Of a stretch of DNA of 64,000 nucleotides, positions 1 to 6,866 are shown one piece after another. Below the pieces are notes generated by a model. It was given only the letters and a program-made list of their open reading frames with translations. It did no database searches and was not told the origin of the DNA. How positions within the stretch are numbered: position 1 is the first letter of the stretch; each line of letters starts with the position of its first letter. Origin of the DNA: Flavobacterium cheongpyeongense (GTDB taxonomy: Bacteria > Bacteroidota > Bacteroidia > Flavobacteriales > Flavobacteriaceae); assembly GCF_003202435.1 (NCBI RefSeq), contig NZ_QJHK01000013.1, forward strand, positions 62,001 to 126,000. Reading direction: 5' to 3'. The position numbers and the translations under genes were made by a program.

Positions 1-391
1 AAAACCAATGCAGGCTGAATTAACAGTTGCTGGTTTTCAAGATTTACATAGTGCAGAGGCTGTAGATAATGCGATCAAAGCTGAAGGTACCACATTAGTA
101 GTTGTAAATTCTGTTTGCGGTTGTGCAGCAAGAAATGCACGTCCGGGAGCAAAAATGAGTTTAGAAGGCGCTAAAAAACCAGATCACTTAATCACTGTTT
201 TCGCAGGTGTTGACAAAGAAGCGGTTGATGCTGCAAGACAGCACATGTTTCCTTTCCCTCCATCATCGCCTTCTATGGCTTTGTTCAAAAACGGAGAATT
301 GGTACACATGTTAGAGCGTCACCATATCGAAGGACGTCCTGCTGAAATGATAGCGGAAAATTTACAGGATGCGTTTAACGAATTCTGTTAA
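1..391 (+). CDS. BrxA/BrxB-type bacilliredoxin, 5'-truncated by the window edge
   Basis: The product matches the YphP/YqiW (BrxA/BrxB) family of thioredoxin-fold proteins that reduce bacillithiol mixed disulfides. The family CGC active-site motif is visible (VVNSVCGCAA), as are the conserved PSSPSMALFK and RHHIEGR segments. An ATG lies at 8, but the frame stays open to the window edge and the two preceding codons read K-P. Family members have about 15 more residues before this point, so the real start is outside the window and the ATG at 8 is internal. A strong hairpin terminator follows. Confidence 0.88.
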   Translation, partial: KPMQAELTVAGFQDLHSAEAVDNAIKAEGTTLVVVNSVCGCAARNARPGAKMSLEGAKKPDHLITVFAGVDKEAVDAARQHMFPFPPSSPSMALFKNGELVHMLERHHIEGRPAEMIAENLQDAFNEFC

Positions 392-412
392 TTCTTAAGA
401 TTTAAATTATAT

Positions 413-446
413 CAAGACTGTCTATTCATTTAGGCAGTCTTTTTTA
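413..446 (+). terminator. Rho-independent terminator after the bacilliredoxin gene
   Basis: AAGACTG at 414-420 pairs with CAGTCTT at 435-441. The stem extends inward by about three pairs and a T-run follows. It lies just downstream of the stop at 389-391. Confidence 0.85.
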
Positions 447-450
447 TTTG

Positions 451-530
451 AAGCCAATCCGGCTGTACACTATATCTTTTGTGCCGAACCCCGGCACAAA
501 AGGATGCCGTTTCCATCCGGGCTAAAAAAT
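451..530 (-). ncRNA. flavo-1-like structured intergenic element, copy 1
   Basis: Read on the minus strand, the element contains GGATGGAAACGGCATCC followed by a long hairpin (CTTTTGTGCCG with loop GGGTT and its complement, 476-502) and then AAAGATATAG. Three further copies in the window (40250-40340, 53985-54085, 62081-62170) share the order 'ATCCTTT, hairpin, AAAGAT'. I recall this as a flavobacterial element, probably the flavo-1 RNA motif. That name is from memory and was not checked by a covariance search. Confidence 0.6.
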
Positions 531-581
531 CAGAACCTTGAGAGCTTACGTTTTAACCAGTAAACTTAGTATTTAAGAACC

Positions 582-612
582 TTTGCTACTTAGGACCTTT
601 TTCATAACTTTG
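582..612 (+). promoter_or_regulatory. Bacteroidetes-type promoter of the trhO operon
   Basis: TTTG at 582-585 is followed by exactly 19 bases and then TAACTTTG at 605-612. This is the TTTG-N19-TAnnTTTG arrangement of the Bacteroidetes primary sigma factor. Transcription would start near 618-620, leaving a leader of about 30 nt before the ATG at 651. Confidence 0.8.
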
Positions 613-650
613 CCGCTCAAAATAATTTCTCAACTTAAACTGTTTATAGC

Positions 651-2009
651 ATGCAACTGTACAACACCTTAAGCGCAGAAGAAAGAGCCATCATGATCGA
701 TGATGCCGGTAAACAACGACTCACGTTGTCTTTCTATGCGTATGCCAAAATTCAAGACCCCAAAAAATTTCGTGACGATTTATTTATAGCCTGGAATAAG
801 CTCGATGCTTTAGGCCGAATTTACGTTGCCACCGAAGGAATAAATGCTCAAATGAGTATTCCCGAAGAAAATCTCGAAGCTTTTAGGGCTACTCTTGAAG
901 TTTATGATTTCATGAAGGGCATAAGGCTGAACGAAGCTGTAGAACATGACGACCATTCGTTTTTAAAACTGACTATTAAAGTTCGGGATAAAATTGTGGC
1001 CGACGGTTTAAATGACGAAACTTTTGATGTTACTAATAAAGGAATTCACTTGAAAGCCGCAGCATTCAACGAAATTCTGGAAGACCCAAATACCATTGTA
1101 GTCGATTTTAGAAATCACTACGAAAGTGAAGTTGGACACTTTAAAGGCGCTATCACTCCCGATGTTGAAACTTTCAGGGAAAGTTTACCCATAATCAACG
1201 AACAACTTCAAAACCATAAAGAAGATAAAAACCTGGTCATGTATTGCACCGGCGGAATTCGTTGTGAGAAAGCAAGTGCGTACTTTAAACATCAGGGATT
1301 TAAAAACGTTTACCAGCTAGAAGGCGGAATCATCAACTACGCTAAACAGCTAAAAGAAGAAGGCCTCGAAAGCAAATTCATAGGCAAAAACTTTGTATTT
1401 GATAACCGTCTTGGCGAAAGAATAACAGATGACATTATCTCGCAATGCCACCAATGCGGAAAACCTTGCGACAATCATACCAATTGCGAAAACGACGGCT
1501 GTCATTTATTGTTTATTCAATGTGATGAATGTAAGGCAGCTATGCAAAACTGCTGTTCTGCAGAATGTCTTGAAGTGGTAAACATGCCTTTGGTAGATCA
1601 GGTCAGGTTAAGAGCAGGAAAACAGGTTGGGAACAAGGTTTTCAGAAAAGGAAAATCAGAGAATTTAAAATTCAAACATTCAGGAGAGTTACCTGATGCT
1701 GCTTTAGCTTCTGCAGAAAAGCCAATTGATATCCGTCAAAAGGTAAAAGTGAAAAAAGTATTACTGGGCAAAGCCGAACATTACTACGTAAAAGCACAAG
1801 TTGGACAATTTACCGTTGAAAACCACGAATTGAACAGCGGTGATAAAATCTTAATTTCAGGTCCCACAACAGGGGATCAGGAATTGGTTTTAGAAAAGTT
1901 AATTGTAAATGGAGCAGAAACTTCATCTGCTACTATTGGCGATAAAGTCACTTTCGAAGTTCCGTTCAGAATCCGGTTGTCAGATAAAATATATAAGATT
2001 TTAGGATAA
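651..2009 (+). CDS. trhO: tRNA uridine(34) hydroxylase TrhO (YceA type) fused to a U32-type C-terminal domain
   Basis: TrhO is the oxygen-dependent rhodanese-like enzyme that makes 5-hydroxyuridine at the wobble position of tRNA. The N-terminal acylphosphatase-like part precedes a rhodanese domain (about 130-235) with the active-site loop YCTGGIRC (C199, C205). A cysteine-rich zinc-binding-like block follows (about 266-306, several CxxC pairs). At 452 residues it is about 100 longer than the E. coli protein. The extra tail (about 363-452) is clearly similar to the C-terminus of the next gene product, TrhP: both end in PFRIR-SDK-YKI and share GDKIL-GP-TG. This looks like a domain fusion or duplication within the operon. 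It is the first gene, and the next starts six bases after its stop. Confidence 0.9.
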   Translation: MQLYNTLSAEERAIMIDDAGKQRLTLSFYAYAKIQDPKKFRDDLFIAWNKLDALGRIYVATEGINAQMSIPEENLEAFRATLEVYDFMKGIRLNEAVEHDDHSFLKLTIKVRDKIVADGLNDETFDVTNKGIHLKAAAFNEILEDPNTIVVDFRNHYESEVGHFKGAITPDVETFRESLPIINEQLQNHKEDKNLVMYCTGGIRCEKASAYFKHQGFKNVYQLEGGIINYAKQLKEEGLESKFIGKNFVFDNRLGERITDDIISQCHQCGKPCDNHTNCENDGCHLLFIQCDECKAAMQNCCSAECLEVVNMPLVDQVRLRAGKQVGNKVFRKGKSENLKFKHSGELPDAALASAEKPIDIRQKVKVKKVLLGKAEHYYVKAQVGQFTVENHELNSGDKILISGPTTGDQELVLEKLIVNGAETSSATIGDKVTFEVPFRIRLSDKIYKILG

Positions 2010-2015
2010 TTTAGC

Positions 2016-3257
2016 ATGGCATTGAATAATAAAATTGAGCTTATGGCTCCCGCCGGGAGTTTTGAGTCACTTCAGGCTGCGCTTGATAACGGTGCAGATT
2101 CTATTTATTTTGGTGTAGAACAACTGAACATGCGCGCAAGATCGACCGTTAATTTTACCATTGAAGACTTAAAAGAAATTGCCCTTCGCTGCGAAACAAA
2201 AGGCGTTCGAAGCTATCTTACTTTAAACACTATTATTTACGATCATGATTTATCAGTTGTAAAAACATTGCTGAACAAAGCCAAAGAAGCGAATATTACG
2301 GCTGTAATTGCATCAGATCAGGCGGTGATTGCAATAGCAAGGGCAATCGGGATAGAAGTTCATATTTCGACTCAATTGAATATTACCAATATCGAAACCA
2401 TCAGATTCTACAGTTTGTTTGCTGATACAATGGTTTTGAGCCGTGAATTAAGTTTACGCCAGGTAAAAAAAATCACAGAACAAATTGAGAAAGAACAAAT
2501 CAAAGGACCAAACGGCAAATTGGTCGAAATAGAAATCTTCGGTCACGGTGCTTTGTGTATGGCAGTTTCGGGAAAATGTTATCTGAGTTTACATTCTCAT
2601 AATTCATCTGCCAACCGCGGTGCGTGCAAACAAAATTGCCGAAAAAAATACACTGTTATCGATCAGGAAACGGGTTTTGAAATCGAATTGGACAACGAAT
2701 ACATGATGTCGCCAAAAGATTTGTGCACAGTAGATTTCTTAGATCAGGTTATCGATTCGGGAATTCAGGTTTTAAAACTGGAAGGACGAGGCCGTGCCCC
2801 GGAATATGTGGCAACAGTGACCAAAACCTATCGTGAAGCAATTGATGCCTATTATGATGGTAGTTTTTCGAAAGAAAAAATGGCTGTTTGGATGGAAGAT
2901 TTAAATACCGTTTACAATCGAGGATTCTGGTCAGGTTATTATTTGGGTCAGGAATTAGGCGAATGGAGCGATCTTCCGGGATCAGCAGCAACACAAAAGA
3001 AAGTATATGTAGGTAAAGGAATTCACTTTTTCCCAAAAGCCGAAATTGGGCAGTTCAGGATTGAAGCTTACGATATAAAAGTGGGTGATAAAATCTTAGT
3101 AACCGGACCTAGTACAGGAGCTCAGGAAATGATTATCGACGAAATGTTTGTCAATGATACAGCAGCAGAAAAAGCAACAAAAGGAGACGATTGTACTTTA
3201 AAACTGCCTTTCAGAATCCGGATGTCTGATAAATTATATAAAATTGTCGAAGCCTGA
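2016..3257 (+). CDS. trhP: U32 family protein TrhP (YegQ type), tRNA 5-hydroxyuridine synthesis
   Basis: This 413-residue protein belongs to the peptidase U32 family, branch YegQ/TrhP, which makes tRNA 5-hydroxyuridine by a prephenate-dependent, iron-sulfur-dependent route. The start MAPAGSFESL and the block GHGALCMAVSGKCYLS ... RGACKQNC are family signatures. They give four cysteines (C181, C188, C204, C208) suited to hold a 4Fe-4S cluster. The last ~95 residues form the U32 C-terminal domain, which is also found on the upstream TrhO. Its stop TGA overlaps the ATG of the ferredoxin gene by one base, implying translational coupling. Confidence 0.9.
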   Translation: MALNNKIELMAPAGSFESLQAALDNGADSIYFGVEQLNMRARSTVNFTIEDLKEIALRCETKGVRSYLTLNTIIYDHDLSVVKTLLNKAKEANITAVIASDQAVIAIARAIGIEVHISTQLNITNIETIRFYSLFADTMVLSRELSLRQVKKITEQIEKEQIKGPNGKLVEIEIFGHGALCMAVSGKCYLSLHSHNSSANRGACKQNCRKKYTVIDQETGFEIELDNEYMMSPKDLCTVDFLDQVIDSGIQVLKLEGRGRAPEYVATVTKTYREAIDAYYDGSFSKEKMAVWMEDLNTVYNRGFWSGYYLGQELGEWSDLPGSAATQKKVYVGKGIHFFPKAEIGQFRIEAYDIKVGDKILVTGPSTGAQEMIIDEMFVNDTAAEKATKGDDCTLKLPFRIRMSDKLYKIVEA

Positions 3258-3487
3258 TGGTGATTATTACTTTACAAAGAGATAAATGTATTGGCTGTAA
3301 TTATTGTGTCGAAATGGATCCTGTTCATTTTCAGATGTCAAAAAAAGATGGAAAATCGGTCTTACTTCATTCGCAGAACGCAAAAGGATTTTTTACGTTG
3401 AAATCTCCAAATCATACAATTGTAGAAAGCTGTGAACTGGCCGCTAAAGCCTGTCCTGTAAAAATTATTTCGGTGAAGGAGACGTAA
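3257..3487 (+). CDS. Single-cluster ferredoxin coupled to trhP
   Basis: A 76-residue protein with CIGCNYC near the N-terminus (C11, C14, C17) and a distal CP (C66). This is the ligand pattern of a one-cluster bacterial ferredoxin (3Fe-4S or 4Fe-4S). An extra cysteine (C59) lies before the last ligand. The ATG overlaps the trhP stop, so it is the third gene of the tRNA-hydroxylation operon. I infer that it delivers electrons to, or helps assemble, the TrhP iron-sulfur cluster; that role is not established from sequence. Confidence 0.85.
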   Translation: MVIITLQRDKCIGCNYCVEMDPVHFQMSKKDGKSVLLHSQNAKGFFTLKSPNHTIVESCELAAKACPVKIISVKET

Positions 3488-3625
3488 CGCTGCATTGATA
3501 CCTTTGAATACCAATATACTTTTAAGCACCCGCACCCATAGTGTTTAGCTAAAAATGGATAGAGCATTACTTATATCAGGCAACTTCTGTTTATATTTGT
3601 CAGACTTCATTTCACAACACTGTTT

Positions 3626-3830
3626 ATGACCATTGACTAATACCTTCAAAATATACATTCGGCATATCAAAGAGGAAACGCTGCAGAACATATTTATCGT
3701 GGCGATTTAAAACAGCTTATAGAAAGTATGGCAAGTGTGTTACGGTAACCAATTAACCCAAGCGCCAGCAATGCGGGGCACCGGATTAACCAACCGGTTA
3801 ATAAAACCAATTGATGCAATAGAAATCGAA
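3626..3830 (+). pseudogene. Decayed N-terminal fragment of a type ISP restriction-modification enzyme
   Basis: From the ATG at 3626 one frame reads MTID, a stop, then YLQNIHSAYQRGN, AAEHIYRGDLKQLIESM. A shifted frame then reads VTN, a stop, PKRQQCGAPD. This order matches, from memory, the N-terminus of type ISP enzymes with an N6-adenine methyltransferase (QYL..I, GNATEHTYR, TNEPKRQ, CGAPDY). There are several in-frame stops and at least one frameshift, and nothing of the rest of the enzyme is present. It is a dead remnant directly before the rhuM pseudogene. Confidence 0.6.
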
Positions 3831-3835
3831 TAATC

Positions 3836-4852
3836 ATGAACGACGATTTAAAAAAGTTTATATTATACACAGCACCAAGCGGAGAAATTCGAGTTGATGT
3901 TTTGCTTCAAAATGAATCGGTTTGGTTGACTCAAAAAGCAATAGCGGATTTGTTTGGAGTTCAAAGACCAGCAATTACAAAACATTTAGGTAATATTTTT
4001 GAGACGGGAGAATTGGAAAAAAAAAATGGTTAGTTCCATTTTGGAACATACCACTCAACATGGCGCAATTAAAGACAAAATTCAAAAAAAGAAACAAAAT
4101 ATTATAACCTAGACGCCATAATTTCAGTTGGCTATCGAGTAAATTCTACTAAAGCCACCCAATTCAGGATTTAGGCAACCCAAACCTTAAAAGAATATAT
4201 TGTAAAAGGTTTTGTGTTGGACGACAATTGTTTAAAACAAGGTCAGGCTATTTTTTGTAAAGATTATTTCAAGGAATTACTGCAAAGGGTTCGTTCAATC
4301 CGGGCGAGCGAAAGAAGAATTTACCAGCAGGTAACCGATATTTTTGCTGAATGCAGTATTGATTATGACAGCAATTCTGAAGTAACTAAAAATTTCTATG
4401 CTATCGTTCAAAACAAATTTCATTTTGCGATAACTGGAAAAACGGCTGCTTAAATCATTTTCAAAACGGCTGATGCCAAAAAAGAAAATATGGGATTGAC
4501 TACCTGGAAAACAGTCCAAACGGATGGGTTTGAAAATCGGATGTAGTGGTTGCTAAAAATATTTACATGAAAAAGAAATCAAACAACTGGAACGTACTGT
4601 AACAGGTTACTTCGATTATATAGAGGGTCTATTGAACGCGAGAATACGTTTACTATGGAGCAATTGGCAGCGAGTGTCAACAAATTCCTAACTTTTAATG
4701 ATTATAAAATTCTCGAAGGAAAAGGGAAAATCTCTAAATTACAAGCAGATAAAAGGGCAGTTATTGAATATGAAGTTTTCAATAAGACCCAAAAAATAAT
4801 TTCAGACTTTGATAAGGAAATCAAAAAAAGTAGTGGACAGACTGTCAGCTAA
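3836..4852 (+). pseudogene. RhuM family protein, disrupted by several stops and frameshifts
   Basis: Intact blocks of a RhuM (virulence RhuM / death-on-curing related) protein appear in order. The N-terminal DNA-binding-like part (WLTQKAIADLFGVQR) is at 3836-4033. YNLDAIISVGYRV and KATQFRI lie around 4100-4170. KEYIVKGFVLDD through ERRIYQQVTDIFA is at about 4185-4450. The C-terminal part (RENTFTMEQLAASVNKFLTFN ... ISDFDKEIKK) is at about 4640-4840. Stops near 4030, 4170 and 4451, and indels at runs of A, make it non-functional. RhuM genes often travel with restriction systems, in keeping with the remnant just upstream. Confidence 0.85.
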
Positions 4853-4876
4853 AATAAATTAGTTCTGAGGAACATT

Positions 4877-4915
4877 AAAAACCTATTTTGTGTCAAACAG
4901 AATAGGTTTTTATAT
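4877..4915 (+). terminator. Hairpin terminator after the rhuM remnant
   Basis: AAAACCTATT at 4878-4887 pairs perfectly with AATAGGTTTT at 4901-4910, and a T-rich stretch follows. It has survived the decay of the gene upstream. Confidence 0.75.
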
Positions 4916-5027
4916 TTAACACCCCTTTAGTTTTAATCCATAAAACGCAAACTAAAAAAAATACTATCTTTACCGATCAAACGTTTATGAACTTAAGTTG
5001 CACTTTTGCAACACTACATATAGAATT

Positions 5028-6395
5028 ATGGCATGTACAAGTTGTTCAACCTCTGATGGTGGCGCACCAAAGGGTTGTAAAAATAATGGGACTTGCGGTA
5101 CCGACAGCTGCAATAAATTAACGGTTTTTGACTGGCTCGCGAACATGAGTCCGTCTAATGGAGAGGCAATTTTTGATTGTGTTGAGGTACGTTTTAAAAA
5201 CGGACGCAAGGAATTCTTTAGAAATTCAGAGAAATTAACTTTAAGTATTGGTGATATTGTAGCAACTGTTGCTTCACCAGGACATGATATCGGAATTGTT
5301 ACTTTGACAGGCGAATTGGTAAAAATTCAAATGAAGAAAAAAGGGGTAAATCCGGATAGTAACGAAATTCCTAAAATTTACAGAAAAGCATCTCAAAAAG
5401 ATATTGATATTTGGTCTGTGGCTCGTGATCGAGAGGAACCGATGAAAGTTCGTGCTCGTGAACTGGCAATTCAGCACAAACTGGAAATGAAAATTTCGGA
5501 TATCGAGTTTCAGGGAGACGGATCAAAGGCAACATTTTACTACACAGCAAACGATCGTGTCGATTTTAGAATGCTGATTAAGGATTTTGCAAAAGAATTC
5601 AGTACAAGGGTCGAAATGAAACAGGTTGGTTTCCGTCAGGAAGCGGCACGCCTGGGCGGAATCGGTTCTTGCGGACGTGAACTTTGCTGTTCAACCTGGC
5701 TGACAGACTTTAGAAGTGTCAACACATCGGCAGCACGTTACCAGCAATTGTCTCTTAATCCGCAAAAATTAGCCGGACAATGCGGAAAATTGAAATGTTG
5801 TCTCAACTATGAATTAGACACTTACATGGATGCGTTGAAGGATTTTCCGGATTACGATACTAAATTAGTAACCGAAAAAGGAGATGCCATCTGTCAGAAA
5901 CAAGATATTTTTAAAGGATTGATGTGGTTTGCCTATACCAACAATTTTGCTAACTGGCATGTTTTAAAAATCGATCAGGTTAAAGAAATCATTGCTGAAA
6001 ACAAACAGAAAAACAAAGTTTCTTCATTGGAAGATTTCGCTATCGAAGTAATTTTAGAACCAGAAAAAGACTTCAATAACGCCATGGGTCAGGAAAGTTT
6101 GACGCGTTTTGACCAGCCAAAAAAGAAGAAAAAACCAAACCGAAAACGCAAACAAAATGCTGAAACGGCTGTTGCAGCTGCGCCAGTAAAGCCTCAGCAG
6201 ACAAACAACAACAAACCCACAGGAGGCAACCAAAATAAACCAAACAATCAGAATAAACCAAACAATCAAAATAACCAGAACAAACCAAATAATAATAAAA
6301 AACCAAATCATTCGAATAAACCCAGAACGAACGATAATAAACCAGCTGAACCTAGAAAACCTATAATTATTACTAAAAATGAGCATAAAAAATAG
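5028..6395 (+). CDS. PSP1/RicT (YaaT) family protein with an Asn/Lys-rich tail
   Basis: A 455-residue PSP1-domain protein, homologous to Bacillus RicT (YaaT), a component of an iron-sulfur Ric complex that affects RNA processing. The start at 5028 (MACTSCS) is chosen because family members begin with this Cys-rich segment; an ATG ten codons earlier is less likely. The core carries two CxxxxCC motifs, GSCGRELCC and AGQCGKLKCC. The last ~90 residues are low-complexity (repeats of NNQNKPN, then Lys/Pro). A -7-like TATCTTTA lies at 4965-4972. The stop overlaps gldH by 17 bases, placing it first in the gldH/PBP operon. Confidence 0.85.
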   Translation: MACTSCSTSDGGAPKGCKNNGTCGTDSCNKLTVFDWLANMSPSNGEAIFDCVEVRFKNGRKEFFRNSEKLTLSIGDIVATVASPGHDIGIVTLTGELVKIQMKKKGVNPDSNEIPKIYRKASQKDIDIWSVARDREEPMKVRARELAIQHKLEMKISDIEFQGDGSKATFYYTANDRVDFRMLIKDFAKEFSTRVEMKQVGFRQEAARLGGIGSCGRELCCSTWLTDFRSVNTSAARYQQLSLNPQKLAGQCGKLKCCLNYELDTYMDALKDFPDYDTKLVTEKGDAICQKQDIFKGLMWFAYTNNFANWHVLKIDQVKEIIAENKQKNKVSSLEDFAIEVILEPEKDFNNAMGQESLTRFDQPKKKKKPNRKRKQNAETAVAAAPVKPQQTNNNKPTGGNQNKPNNQNKPNNQNNQNKPNNNKKPNHSNKPRTNDNKPAEPRKPIIITKNEHKK

Positions 6396-6858
6396 CGGAA
6401 TTCTTTTTTTGGCAGCTATACTCCTTTTTTCATGTGATAAAAAAAGAGTATTTGATGAGTACAAATCTGTTGGAAGTGCGTGGCATAAAGACAGTATTGT
6501 AACCTTCGATTTGCCAGTCTTAGACTCCACAAAACGATACAATTTATTTGTAAATTTGAGGGACAACAATAATTATCCTTTCAATAATTTATTTTTAATA
6601 GTGGCCATTGAAATGCCAAACGGATTTACAAAAGTAGATACCCTTGAATATCAAATGGCAAATCCGGACGGAACACTTTTAGGAAACGGATTTACGGATA
6701 TTAAAGAAAGCAAATTGTATTTGAAAGAAAATGTCAGATTTAGAGGCAAGTACAAAGTGCACATCAAACAGGCTGTGAGGCAATCAGGGAAAATTCCGGG
6801 AGTTCAGGAATTAGAAGGTATTACAGATGTAGGTTTTAGAATAGAACAAAAAGATTAG
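6379..6858 (+). CDS. gldH: Gliding motility lipoprotein GldH
   Basis: A 159-residue lipoprotein: a short hydrophobic signal is followed by a lipobox ending in LLFSC, so the mature protein starts at a lipidated Cys. The conserved GldH features SVGSAWHKDSIVTFDLPV and RFRGKYKVHIKQAVRQ are present. GldH is needed for flavobacterial gliding and belongs to the Gld/T9SS machinery. It overlaps the PSP1 gene upstream and precedes the PBP1A gene by eight bases, a gene order I recall from other flavobacteria. Confidence 0.92.
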   Translation: MSIKNSGILFLAAILLFSCDKKRVFDEYKSVGSAWHKDSIVTFDLPVLDSTKRYNLFVNLRDNNNYPFNNLFLIVAIEMPNGFTKVDTLEYQMANPDGTLLGNGFTDIKESKLYLKENVRFRGKYKVHIKQAVRQSGKIPGVQELEGITDVGFRIEQKD

Positions 6859-6866
6859 AAAAAGTT

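Noticed and set aside
6205..6330. Short tandem repeats considered as a CRISPR-like array
   Set aside because: They are in frame, lack spacers of equal length and code for the low-complexity tail of the PSP1 protein. No CRISPR array was seen elsewhere.
6054..6569. 171-codon open frame on the minus strand opposite the PSP1/gldH genes
   Set aside because: It is the complement of the Asn/Lys-rich repeat tail, giving an implausible Phe/Ile/Val-rich protein; the plus-strand genes are well supported.
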